In this document: piece by piece, positions 33,858 through 44,681 of the stretch
Layout: every line of letters starts with the position of its first letter
Numbering within the stretch: the first letter of the stretch is position 1
Assembly: GCA_963422465.1 (NCBI GenBank)
Contig: OY730171.1
Location: 2,852,001-2,916,000 of the forward strand
Origin: Lichina pygmaea
Taxonomy: Eukaryota; Ascomycota; Lichinomycetes; Lichinales; Lichinaceae
Direction of reading: 5' to 3'
Length of the DNA stretch: 64,000 nucleotides
The notes under the pieces: generated by a model
Told to the model about the DNA's origin: nothing
What the model saw: only the letters and a program-made list of their open reading frames with translations
The model's database searches: none
Translations under genes and position numbers: made by a program

Positions 33858-35281
33858 ATGGTTTCTGTTGCTCCTACCGGCGCTCCCACTGGCGGCGACC
33901 ATCACCGTAACCGTCAGCGTCAGCGTCACCTGACATCTTGTCTCGTGCACTGCTACCTGCGGGCGTCGTCGGTGGCGCTCCGCTGATCGCTGTATCACCT
34001 GGCAGCTACTGTAGCGTCGCCGGTTTTCACCAGTACGTCGGACGCTACTCTCGGTGCTTCGGAACCCGAACCGTTCGTCGACGATAAGCACGTCAAGGTG
34101 GCTTCCACCGTGCTTGAACCTGTAAAGTGGGCTCCGTCGTCCGTGGTCAAGACGGTTCAAGAGTGGTGGTCCTCGTCCCTGTTCGTCGCCGTCCCCTCCC
34201 CTCGCAAGATTCGCTCGATCGGATCACCGCTCGGTCCTGACGTCGACTTAGCCCTCACGCGAGACCGTTCTTGGGAACTGTCGTCGGCGGTGTCCCCGAG
34301 GTCTCGAGCGTTGCGCTGACCACCGTCTTCGCCTTCTTCGCGCTCGTCGTCGTTTCCATGTCTTCATGGGGCTCGCGGTTCTGGGCAGGAGGCGGTCGGT
34401 TTTCGCCCTTCGGTGCCACCTCCTCCTATCCAGCAGAGCTCACAGACGACGACTATGATTATATCACCCACGAGCAGATTCTGCCCCCACAGGCTGCGTA
34501 CGACCCGCACGGCCCCTCTCGAACACCCACCGATGATCGGATCATCTTGCGGTTCCGCGGCTCGTCCCATCCGGTCTACTTTCCGGCTTACAGCATCGAC
34601 TCGGGAGTTCTGACGACGGCGCAGTTGAGAGCCGACGCCGCTAGCCTTCTGGGCGTCCGAGATCCAAACGGACTGCGGTTGTTCTACAAGGGCAGGGTCC
34701 TGAGGGACGATCTGCGCCCGTGCCGGGACGAAAGCCTGAAGATCGACTCGGAGGTTCTCTGCGTCCTGTCCGACTCGCCGCAGGACACCGAGCCGGAGAG
34801 CGCCGAGGTGACGGGGAGCGATCGAGGCGAGAGCGGTGTCGGTGCGGGTGCCAGAGGCGACGATATGGACCGCACGAGACGGAAGAGTCGGAAACGCAAG
34901 GGCAAGGGACATCGGACCGAACCCGTCCCCGCCGAAGGACGCTTGGCACCTCCGGAGGCGCCCTCGGAGGGCACGTCGCGATCGGCGTCTCCGGCGCCGA
35001 AGGTGGCGCAGAGAAAGCTGGATGAGCTGTCGACCTACTTCAACGCCAAACTCTTGCCACAGTGTATCGAGTTCACCAACCACCCGCCCTCGGACCCGTC
35101 GAAGCGCGATTTCGAGCACCGCAGGCTGGCCGAGACCATTCTCAGCGACATGATGATCAAGCTGGACGCGGTCGAGACCGAGGGGGACCCCGACATGAGA
35201 CTACGGAGAAAGGAGCTAATCAACCAGGCTCAGGGTGTGCTCAACCGCCTGGACGCTGTCATGAAGAGCGGGGGAGCATGA
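33858..35281 (+). CDS. Ubiquitin-like / BAG-domain co-chaperone
   Basis: Three exons are proposed: 33858-33906, 34015-34180 and 34252-35281, giving 414 residues. BAG proteins bind the Hsp70 ATPase domain and release nucleotide; fission yeast Bag101/102 and yeast Snl1 are the models. A membrane span (TTVFAFFALVVVSM) lies before WGSRFW. A ubiquitin-like domain follows (ILRFRGSSHPVYFPAYSID... LRLFYKGRVLRDD), then a basic linker (RKSRKRKGKG). The C-terminal BAG domain runs from KLDELSTYFNAKLLPQC to LNRLDAVMKSGG. Exon 3 is certain. The two upstream exons keep phase (donors GTAACC and GTTCGT) but rest on weaker splice sites; without them translation could begin at 34358 and the anchor would be lost. 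The gene sits about 310 bp upstream of RCM1 on the same strand. Confidence 0.82.
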
Positions 35282-35594
35282 CGAGAAGGCGGACCGCTCG
35301 CCGACGACTAATTGCCGATGCAAGTCACGAGGAATGGCACTGGGGCTATTGTTCCTTCCGTTGATGCTCACGGCTGTAATCCATCATTGGTGCTAGGCGC
35401 ATCATCTGCTCTCCATCCGAGCGAATTCGGTGCAGTGCGGTGTTGCCCGTGCAGCAGACTCGGTCAACGTAAAGGTAGACGTCAGATCTCTGCCGTGATT
35501 CCATGTGAGTCGCATGTCAATGTGCTATTCGTAGCCCAGCAAAAGTAAGCCGCCATTGTGGCCCACACACGAAAAGGCACGTCGTCGGCCCGCC

Positions 35595-37150
35595 ATGTCC
35601 CTATACTACGAAGCGGCAAAGGTGCTGGAGGAGGTCCAAAACGAGCGCGGCTCGCTCAAGAGCATCATCTTCGGCGGCAAGCCAACGAGATCGTCTCGGG
35701 CCCAACTCTACGCCCTCGTGAGCGAGACCATCAGATGGAGTGCCGAGCTGTCCGGAGTCGTCGAGAAGGCCGGACTCCTGGCTCAGGAAAGAAAGGTAGG
35801 CGGTAACCTCTGCCGACCTCAGAACGGCCGTCTCTGCCGGGAGTGGGGGAAGATGCGAGTCTGACGTCGATAGTTGTGGTACCGTAGTTGACGCCGACGT
35901 TGTCGTTGCCGCTCGTGTACGATCATCTGCTGTCGAGGGGGGGCATCGCGGCACCGCCGGGGCATGCCTTGACTCTCGCAATCACCAAGCACAAAGCCCG
36001 GCTGCACGCCGAGTTTGCGCGCCTCAGGCTGAGGCATGGATTCGCTACGACCGAGTCCTTCAGGGCCGCTGCGCGAAACGGGAGCCTTCTCTCCGAGGCG
36101 CACAAGGATACCGGCGTCGGTGCCGTCGACGAGACCGCGAGACCATCACATGCTTCTGTGCGCTGGGTGCGCATCAATGGCTTGTCTACGACTCTCGAGG
36201 AGCAGATGCAGAGCGCCTTTTCTGGGTACAGGAGAGTGGCATCCCTGGCGGAAATGGCGGAGCTTGCTTCGGCACCGCCACAACCGTCTGTCGAAGAGGT
36301 GATCTTCGTGGATCATGATGTGCCAGGTCTCGTTGCCGTTCCTCGCGGGTTGGATCCGACCAAGACGTCGGCCTATCGACGGGGAAAGATCATACTACAG
36401 GACAAGGCTTCTTGTTTTCCCGCCCTTCTCCTGGATGTTGCTTCCCATCAAGGAGATATCATGGACGCATGCGCGGCGCCGGGGAACAAGACCACTCAGA
36501 TGGCCTCTCTACTGCAGGCCGCTGGGGAAGACAGTCCACAACACCGGAAAATATGGGCGGTCGAAAAAGATGGCCACAGAGCTACGACGCTGCGTAAGAT
36601 GGTCGAGTGGGCCAATGCCGACTCCCGCGTGTCGATCCTCGCCGGACACGACTTTCTTCGGCTGGAGCCCCAGGACGTACGGTGGCGCAAGGTGGCCGCG
36701 CTGCTGCTCGATCCTAGCTGCACCGGGAGCGGCATCACGAGTCGGTCTGAACACATTGATCTAACGCTGCCACGAAGGACAGCGCCCGTGGCACAGAAGT
36801 CAAGGTCGAAGCGTCAAGACGCTCGGGGAGGACCGAGACGTGCGGCGGAGCAAGGCCGTTCCGCTGCGTCCTCGACGGGAGGCCCAGGCAAAGAGCCCGG
36901 TCTCGACACAGACCGCGTGGACGCCCTGTCAGCCTTCCAACTGAAGATGCTTCGACACGCGTTCCGGTTTCCCGGGGCACGGCGGGTCGTGTACTCGACG
37001 TGCTCGGTGCACGCGGCCGAGAACGAGGAAGTCGTCGTCAAGGCGCTCACGTGTGCCGAGGCCCGGGAGCGTGGCTGGCGCATGTTGGAACGGCACGAAC
37101 AGGTCAGGACTCTTCGAGACTGGCGGCACAGAGGAGACGCTGCGGCCGTT

Positions 37151-37190
<40 letters not shown>

Positions 37191-37372
37191 CAGTTCTGGA
37201 TCGGACGAAAGCGCAGACAATCGCCGCTTCCTGCATCAGATGCGAGATGGGAGGCCCCGATGCGACCATCGGCTTCTTCGTCGCCGCTTTCGTGCGCGAC
37301 ACGTCCTCGAGCGCCCTACAGCACGCCTCTTCCATAGCCCTCCAGCACGGCTCTTCTTCCATCGGGCAATGA
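35595..37372 (+). CDS. RCM1: 25S rRNA m5C methyltransferase (NSUN5/Rcm1 family)
   Basis: Two exons, 35595-35795 and 35888-37372, encode 561 residues. Rcm1 methylates a cytosine of the large-subunit rRNA in the nucleolus. The start MSLYYEAAKVLEE is typical. SAM-binding DACAAPGNKTTQMA, the first catalytic-region cysteine in DPSCTGSG and the second in VYSTCSVHAAENEEVV are all present. Between these two lies a disordered basic/serine insert of about 60 residues (PRRTAPVAQKSRSKRQD...), and after them a run of 12 glutamines from a pure CAG repeat at about 37154-37189, both longer than in yeast. The short 92-bp intron is in phase 0. The C-terminus is alanine/serine-rich with a small repeat (SALQHASS, ALQHGSS). 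Confidence 0.93.
37154..37189 (+). repeat. CAG triplet run inside RCM1
   Basis: Twelve consecutive CAG codons give a polyglutamine tract in the C-terminal part of the methyltransferase. It is likely length-variable among strains. Confidence 0.9.
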
Positions 37373-39148
37373 GCCGACATCAGGCATCGTTGTACCTACA
37401 GGAGATTGATCCGAAGCATCGTACGAGAAACAGGCTGGGTATAACTTGATAAGTTGATACCGCCCGAGAACAGCCAATCGAGGGAGAGGCTTGTTCTGGA
37501 CAAAGCAGCCTATCGTGCCCTTGTCCTGCGACATTCTAAACCGCCTCCTCCTCGAGAGGCTGGGAAGCGTAACCGTTGTCACCTGTGGTCACATTATCCA
37601 ATAACAGGCCACACATCACACCAAATACTCTTCTCATGAACCTGTCTCGTCCGTCAGACTGGCCCATCACTGTCTTGCGCCGGGTAGTTGTGTTGGAAGG
37701 GGGGGGGTTTATCATCTCATCTAGTGATTGAGGATATTGTATTATATTGAATACCTACACCTTCTACAACTAGCTAAGCTACAGTAGATCATGCTGGGAG
37801 ATCTGTAGAACTGGTGGTGGGGAAACCTCAGGGTCAGGTGGACCTGCACCTGGCCCCAGGACAAACCCCCCCCCCCCCCCCCCCCCCTCCCTGCAGTCCC
37901 TAGGTGAGTGGCCCTTCCACCAAGATACTGTAAAACAAGGAAAAGTGGCCGAGAGCAGCCAGACTAGAGTTGGTCTGTCTACGTAGAGCGCAGGAGGAAA
38001 TGGGGGGCGGAAGGATGTCAAGGCAAAGAAACAATTGCCGTCAGGGTGAGTGAGTGGCTGTTGCCCAGGGGGGTTTATCGTACCGGTAGTGGTTACGGTA
38101 GCACCTGGAAGTCAGTACGGTACTCGTTACGGTACCGTAGTGGCAGCAGTGCTTCGCAGCCCCTGGGCGGCACTGCCTAGTGAAGCGCGGGAGGGTGTAA
38201 GTCAAAGATCACACACATGCTCTTGCTGTTTCCCGCTCGTGACTTTGGAACCCGGGCACCCAGCCCTCGTGCAGGAATGGAATGCTGCAATGAAAGGCCT
38301 AAATCTTTGCCTGTCCGCATTTTTATGTGAGAGGGCTGCTGTGCGCCTTCGGCAAGCTGGCGTGGAGGTCGAGCGTGTGCTTCTACGAGTACGAGTGGTG
38401 TGGTAGGGTATCTTGTCTGGCTTCCAGTCTTTGTCAGAGTCAGGGGGTCCCCGGGAGCCCGTGCGGGGGCCCGCCTTCCAGTTCCTTCTATTGGTCCCAG
38501 CACTATTGCTCCGCTAGCTGGTACCGTAGGGGTACCAGAGACTTTTGGGGGGGGGGGGGGGGGGTCTGTCCACGGTGGAGGCCCCTCAGCCATTTGCTGA
38601 TCCTGCCAGAGGACACCTTGTGCCCAGGCGTGGCGGGCTGCTCGTCGAAGTGGAGCTCTGGGAGGTACAGTAAGGTCATCGGCGGTGGCACTCTCGAACT
38701 CAACACGGTTTTACTGTACGTATCACTTACCCGTACTGATCACATGCGAGGTGGCGAGGAAGTTCGTTCCGGTCGAAGACCGAGTGAGCGGCCCAAGTAG
38801 GAAGAAGTCTTGACCGCTGTTTGCGTGTGTGTGTTCTGGTGGAAGGGTGAGATGGGAGGAGATCGAATAGAGTACGACCAAGGGATAGAGGTTTTTTTCA
38901 TTATATCGCCGCAACATGAAACACTGACAAGACTATACGTTCTCAGTAGTGACCGCGCAGAGGAATGCGGCCAGAAGTGCCAGAGGGACGGCCGGGCACG
39001 CTGGGTTCCTGGGGACTCCAGCCGAAGGCCTTCAAAAAGGATTGCTTGAGGTCTTGCAGCCTGTTCGCGCCGGCGTCGCGGAGACTGCTACATCCCCTGC
39101 CGACGATGCAGTCTGTGATGGAAGCTGGGATGGCTGACGAGTGTAAGC
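37373..39148. other. Gene-poor spacer with C and G runs
   Basis: No gene is supported. It contains 22 C at 37866-37887 and 18 G at 38547-38564. Two GGGG-TTTATC words (near 37700 and 38070) hint at a decayed repeat, but I could not define ends. Confidence 0.5.
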
Positions 39149-39950
39149 CTACGCTTGAATGTGCCATGTGCGTTTGGTATACGGTACCCTCTCTGGCACG
39201 CCGGAGAAGGGGGTGAAGCGAAGATCGGAGGGATGGGAGCTCGACATACCGAGCCTAGGGCCTTCTTTCCGCACTGCTGTCGTCGAGAACTGGCTAGGCC
39301 GCTTGCTCGACCCTCCGTCTCGTCCAAAGCCGATCGAAGCCGGACGGGGAGCCCAGCTTCCACGCTGCCGCGAGACTACGGCTTGGGGCCGGTCACCCTG
39401 GGGTTGGTCGTCGTCCTCGTCACATTTCATGTCTGAAACGCCCTGCTGCAACAGCATCCGGTTGAGCTGCCACTGAAGTTTCTGCTGCTTGAAGGTCTGA
39501 ACGAGCACATCGATGAGGCGTGCAATATGGGTGTCTGCGTGTTCTTGGAACTTTGCGGTGCACCGCTCCACACAGTCGTTCTTCAAAGGAGAGGCTGGGG
39601 ATAGTGGCCACAGCTATGCAGAGGTACGTCAGACATGGGCCAACGCTCATGGTCCACATCCATGCAAGATCTGTCGCTTCGGGGCTGAAAGATTCTGTAC
39701 TGACACCTTCTCTTTGACCAACTCTAGTGACCTCGGTAGGAGGATTGCCTGGGACGATGGCGGTTGGATCCTTGCAAGATGTCACGCATCCTGCACAGAA
39801 CTCGTTCAGCGCCCCGTTGAAACCACCTCCCATGATCTCCAGGGGGGTAGGCTTGTGGGGGTCGCGACCGCTTCTCCGGTCAGTGGGTGCAGGCACCGAA
39901 TGTACCACTGCTGTCAAGACGCAGACTAGCAGTGGCAGCAGCCGAGCCAT
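39149..39950 (-). CDS. Secreted CxxCxxxC protein, unknown function (copy 1)
   Basis: Two exons are proposed, 39950-39732 and 39613-39149, about 227 residues. The signal peptide is MARLLPLLVCVLTAVVHSVPA. Exon 1 then gives NEFCAGCVTSCKDP (C-x2-C-x3-C). Exon 2 continues with KNDCVERCTAKF (C-x3-C), a helical stretch (IARLIDVLVQTFKQQKLQWQLNRML), an acidic patch and a basic disordered tail. The order signal peptide, CxxCxxxC, phase-0 intron, CxxxC, helix is shared with the gene at 42969-43703, suggesting the two are diverged relatives. The exon 1 donor (GTCACT) is weak, so the junction may be off by some residues. No known family is recognised. It lies in a repeat-rich, gene-poor region, as candidate effectors often do, but that role is inference. 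Confidence 0.6.
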
Positions 39951-40929
39951 CGACACGTTTGGTATGAGCCCGTTCGAGCGCATCGATCGCGCCCTGCTTC
40001 GTTGCACTCTATGCAAGCACTGTTCCCGCTACGGTGGGACGTCCCTCTTAAGGCTTGAGACTTTGCTCCAAGCTCATCGGGATTCTCACCCGGCAGACAT
40101 GCATATACTCGTACATGCGATGGACCGCGTCATCCTTCTGCTTCCGCGGTCCTGCCCTCGTCGTCGTCCTCGTGTCCGGTTGTCTGACACATCTGATAAA
40201 GACGCCGGTTGAGCAGCGACGGATCCGGAACTTCGGGGAGAACGATCCCGTACGAGTAGAGCAGCAGCACTGTGGACGAGCTTCGTACGATGGTGGAGTA
40301 AGTCAGGATGTGCAGTACGTGTATTTACAAGGGGTAGGTACGTACGTCCATTACATCCTTCAGCTGCACGTAGGCACGTACATACACAGGTCGGGAAAGC
40401 ACAAGCTCTGCATCGGAGATCGCGACCGCCGAGGCCCGATGGGTGGACACGAAGCCGCCGAACGGAGACGGATTGATACCCCGCTACGCACGTACGCAGA
40501 GGCTCGAGGAGATTTCCGAAGGAGCCGAGATTGAGCATCGGCGTAAGGTGCGCCCACAAGCACCAGGGAGAGTACTACGTAGCACCACAAACAGGACCAG
40601 GCATCGCACACAAAATCCGGGGGCGCCGGGGCTGTTCACTTCAGCCTGAGCAATCAATCACTTACGAGTAGAGCTGCGAGGCGACCCGACGTCGAGCCGA
40701 TCTTCTCAGTGCCACTGCTAACCTCGTAGCTTCGAAATCTTCCGGGCCTACGGGAGTGGCCGGTACCGGTACGTATCGTACCTATCGATTCTCAATGTAG
40801 CGAACGTACTCTGTACCTTCGACCAACAATACAGTATCCCTACCTCGTTACCCATACGTACGTTACGTACTTCGTACCGGTTCTTCTACTCGTACACATC
40901 CCATAAGGGTATTGTTATCGATACACCCA
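39951..40929. other. Spacer upstream of the secreted gene
   Basis: No gene is supported. It holds the promoter of the gene starting at 39950. The right part (40760-40900) is saturated with GTAC/CGTACC words. Confidence 0.45.
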
Positions 40930-41516
40930 ATTATGTTAGAAACACACCCCGGAAATATGTTAGCGGTACACCCTGTTTAGCGCTGTTAGAGACACACTCC
41001 AGCTCTGTACGGAGTACTTCAGTACCGGCCTCGACACATGTCCATACCGCTTTACTTCGGTACTTACCGCAAGTACTTTGAAACCCGCGGCAGCCCCACA
41101 GAAAAATAAGTATCTCTTAACTTTTGAGGCATCCAACCGCTAATCAACATGGGTTCCGTAGCTTGTGGAGCCTACAGGGCTTACAAAAGACTCCAAATAA
41201 TATCACAGTACGTAAGTACAAACGTACAGTACAGAGTACGGAGTAGAGATTCATCTACAAAGTACACAACTGAACAGCTGACTATTACAATGACTTATGA
41301 CAGTCATGACCTTAAGATACTCTACGGATACTCACCCGTCCCACGAAAACAACGCAAAGATGAAAGTAGAGAATGTGTACTAACATATTGTGTCGGTGGG
41401 GGGATCATCTGGAGTGTGTCTCTAGCAGTGCTAAACAGGGCGTACTGCTACTGTAGCATATTCTACCGGGGTGTGTTGCTAACAAAGTCCGGAGTGTACG
41501 GTACTGCTAACATAAT
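40930..41516. mobile_element. 587-bp MITE with sub-repeated arms (family D)
   Basis: Both ends start ATTATGTTAG (right end as complement). Arms of 75-110 bp are inverted copies with indels and share ACACACCCCGG, CCCTGTTTAGC and AGACACACTCCAG. Within each arm the word TGTTAGNNNNACACNC recurs about every 20-25 bp. The interior has no coding capacity. A degenerate relative lies at about 6390-6880. Confidence 0.78.
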
Positions 41517-41936
41517 ATCGTGTACGGAGTATCCCGTACTCCGTACTGATGACAATACCCATCCCTTGTGCACCTCAAGAGCTCACATGACAATCTCAGA
41601 ACAGGAAAAAAAGCGAGACACACAAGCCGACCATGACCTCAAGTGCCAAGAAATACGTAGTACTTGTTCTGAGGAGAGGGGTTATAACAAGATGCTCTAC
41701 GAATTGACTGTGATCTGGCAGGATAAGTCAAGGTACTACGTATGTACGTAACGTACAGCATGTCAAGAAACTCTCCGCCGTGCTTGTGGTCGGAGCTAAA
41801 TAACCGCGTGGCGCAGTCGGTGTTGCCGGAGTCTGTTGAACTTGTCAAAAGCCGGTTACGAAGGGTCGGGCTCGAGATCTTTTGGCTTACAAACAGTGGA
41901 AAATCGACGTGGCAGTAGGACTCGTACTACGTTGTT

Positions 41937-42632
41937 CATGGCTTGTAATACAGTCTGGCAGGCCCGCCTGCTATCGGAGCAATGGTGCTGGGAGAGATGG
42001 CACGAGCTCCACGGTGGGCCCCCACCTCAAATTCAGCTGCTGGATCCAGATCCTGGAGGGGGAGACAACTGGAAGCCGGACAAGATGCCGTACCGGGCGT
42101 CTCTCCGGCTTCGCGCCGGCTTATCCAAGGCCCAAAGCAGCATCTTAACGCAGATGCGCACAGGTAAGATTGGGCTGGCAGCCTTCCTCTGCAGGCGACG
42201 AGTCCCCGGCTTCCCGACGCCGGCTTGTTGCTGCGGAGCGCAGTGGGAGACTGCCAAGCATGTCGTTCTAGAGTGCCCACGCCTGCAGCGAGTACGCCGC
42301 AGTCTTTACACTGCGACTGCTACTACTGAATACCAGGTGATGATCTCGTGCCCGCGGCCCGCCGCCGCCCTCACCTCGTGCATCCTACGCCACGGAGTTC
42401 TCCCCCAGTTCTCCTGGGCTCAGGAGCAGCTGGATACTGGTTACTAACCAGTCACCCCCCACCTTCTGTAGATTACTCGAGAGGATAGCGCTGCCTGAGG
42501 CGCTGCAGGGAGAGGTTTTTTACTCGGTTGAGTTTTCCTAGCCTAATTCTATAGTTGACCCAGCGTAGCCTAGACACCCTAGCGCTAGAATGGTGTAGGA
42601 ATTCAATCAATCAATCAATCATGGCTTGTAAT
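41937..42632 (+). mobile_element. 5'-truncated Tad-like LINE copy with 13-bp TSD (copy 2)
   Basis: The 13-bp repeat CATGGCTTGTAAT at 41937-41949 and 42620-42632 flanks an insertion of 41950-42619. It carries the last about 155 codons of ORF2 with an uninterrupted frame to the stop at 42447. The zinc-knuckle-like tail (CCCGAQWETAKHVVLECP) and LPQFSWAQEQLD end are followed by a 3' UTR with a (CAAT)n tail at about 42600-42619. The absence of frame damage and intact TSDs point to a young insertion. Like copy 1 it lacks the reverse transcriptase and endonuclease, so it cannot move by itself. Confidence 0.9.
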
Positions 42633-42968
42633 GTTACCTTATTTATCATTCACCTACTGAACGTCGCACGTACGAAGTACTACCTATACTCATGTGTTGA
42701 CTAAAACTGATAAGCTTGTCAAACCTTCTTGTCGAAACCGCTCCTGACTATCGTTACCGTCGTCAACTGCGTTTATGAGGCTCAACGTCACCGCAATCAT
42801 AGCCTCGTGCTAAAGGAGTAGCTCCCTCTGTCCACTTCCTGTGCTCATTGTTTAGCAACTTCGGCCCAGCTCGGCGAAGAGCATGGTAGTCGAGTGGAGA
42901 AACACGATGGTTCCCCGCGCAGGCCATCCTTCTCGAACAGCAGCGATCTGCGACTCGTGGGACAGCTG

Positions 42969-43703
42969 TCACAGTCGACCACGAACGCCCCGCAAGGCGC
43001 CTCTGGTTCCAGCCAGGTTCCCGCGAGGCTGGCTGGGGCTGCCAAGGTATTTCGCGGCTTGTCTAACAACACCCTGGACTCCGTGCATCACATTGAAGGG
43101 CCTGGTCTTCGAGGTCGCACGACCTTGGGTGAAAGGAGCAAGGCGTCGGAGACTGAACATCATGCCGCCGTTGTCGGTCCCCGGGCGACCGGTCCATTTC
43201 CCCTCGCCATCGTGCGATTCCGAGTCGTTGAGGAAGCTTGGGTCGAGCTGTACGGCGACATCTGCCCCCTGGCACTCGTACTTCTCGATGTAGCCGTCCT
43301 GGATTAGGATATCGGCGGCAAATGCAACCCCAATCTCACTTGTCATCCTGTGTAGTATTTCGGAACAGTCCCGCTCACAGCGGCTGACCTCCTGCTTCAG
43401 AAAAGAGTCAGCCGCGAGCTGCCTCGGTTGGACAGACCTTATCGTCGGTTCGAGACGAAGGGGCAGACTACTCACATTCTTCTCCATGCAGCTTCTCATG
43501 CAGCGGCCACAAAGGTTCCCGCGGTACCATTCCATAACGGATGTTAGGCCCGTCATGTCGGCCGTTTCAGCCGGAGAACCCCTATCATCCGCTCGTTTCT
43601 TCAACCGGCTTTCCACTGAGCGGGAGGAAGCCATTTGCGGCATGGTGGAGGCAGCAGCAACACAGCCGGCCAAGAAGCCGACGGTCAGCAGGTGCCAGTG
43701 CAT
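42969..43703 (-). CDS. Secreted CxxCxxxC protein, unknown function (copy 2)
   Basis: Two exons, 43703-43476 and 43394-42969, encode about 217 residues. The donor is a perfect GTGAGT, the acceptor TCTGAAG has a good branch point, and the 81-bp intron is in phase 0. A signal peptide (MHWHLLTVGFLAGCVAAAS) precedes a linker with KKRADD, a likely Kex2-type site. Exon 1 ends with NLCGRCMRSCMEKN (C-x2-C-x3-C). Exon 2 begins QEVSRCERDCSEI (C-x3-C) and continues into helix, then one more cysteine (KYECQG) and a Gly/Arg-rich tail. The layout parallels the gene at 39149-39950. Residue identity outside the cysteines is low, so common origin is likely but not proven. Function is unknown. Confidence 0.68.
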   Translation of the reverse strand: MHWHLLTVGFLAGCVAAASTMPQMASSRSVESRLKKRADDRGSPAETADMTGLTSVMEWYRGNLCGRCMRSCMEKNVSSLPLRLEPTIRSVQPRQLAADSFLKQEVSRCERDCSEILHRMTSEIGVAFAADILIQDGYIEKYECQGADVAVQLDPSFLNDSESHDGEGKWTGRPGTDNGGMMFSLRRLAPFTQGRATSKTRPFNVMHGVQGVVRQAAKYLGSPSQPRGNLAGTRGALRGVRGRL

Positions 43704-44681
43704 GATGAGCGCAGAGACTACGGCCGGAAGACGAACTCGCAGCGCTCGGAGATGAGAGTTGTTTTGTGGCTGCCGTTCCTTGACCTGTCAAGTCAGGTCA
43801 AAGGCGCTGTGGACCTTATGTGTACCAAGCATGGGCGTAATGGGCAGGCCACAGAACGTTCGAGGACCCTTCCGGGTGGGAGTCTCTTGGCCGCGTGCTC
43901 GCATCATTGTCGGCAAATGGCAATAGCACTCGTTCGTATGCCCAGTCGGCGCAGTACAGGCAAGAGAGCAGGGCATTGCCGGATCGAACCGGCTGAAAGG
44001 TGCGTAAGATATGTCCTACGATGCACATCGTACGTGACGTACGGCGTCGGACAAGCTCCCGTACCCGCGTACCAAGCGGACGGCCGCAGGACCATCGAGA
44101 CAACAATGCTAAGAAAGGAAATCTACGCGGGTCACATACGTGCCTGCGTAGATCCTCAACAAACACCAGATCAAGGGTCCGACGGCCCTTGACCGCCGTC
44201 CAGGGCCTCGAACGCAGCTCAAGAGCAAGAAGTAGGGTCTGGCATATGGCAGCACCGGCCGTGGAGGTGCTGAAGCCATCACCAATGGCATTGGCCGTAG
44301 AGCCAGAATCCGCCTGGCCCGAGGAGCTCCATGCCGCATCTTGACGACTCAACAGCGACGCTGGGCTCCGACGACGAGATCGTATTGTGGATGCCTGAGG
44401 CGACACTCATGCGTCGCCGATCGCTCAACAGCATCCTGTCTCACGTAGCACGAGTAAAAGCTGTACAGGACCGTACGTATCGTACAGCGTGAGATAAAGA
44501 CAAGAAGTTGAGCCGACATATTGGCAGATTACGTAAAGTACGGCGATTACTGGAACCAGTCCATTGAGCTGCTTGTTAGAAGCCGAAGTGGAGACATGAA
44601 CGGGGCCGGAAAGGCCTTTGACTTGGAAGCCTCGTACTCAACGCCCCGTACCGTACTGTACAGGTCAATCGTACGAAGGTA
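43704..44681. other. Spacer upstream of secreted copy 2
   Basis: A minus-strand frame stays open from about 44406 to 43816 but has no in-frame ATG near its start and no recognisable motif, so I do not call it a gene. The rest is GTAC-rich near 44450-44480 and 44640-44680. Confidence 0.45.

Noticed and set aside
40086-40611. Minus-strand frames, one with a signal-peptide-like start
   Set aside because: The hydrophobic frame begins with GTG and has no in-frame ATG upstream of the signal; the neighbouring frame lacks protein-like features.
43816-44406. 196-codon minus-strand frame
   Set aside because: No ATG at its start, no motif, and it lies in a spacer; probably chance in GC-rich DNA.
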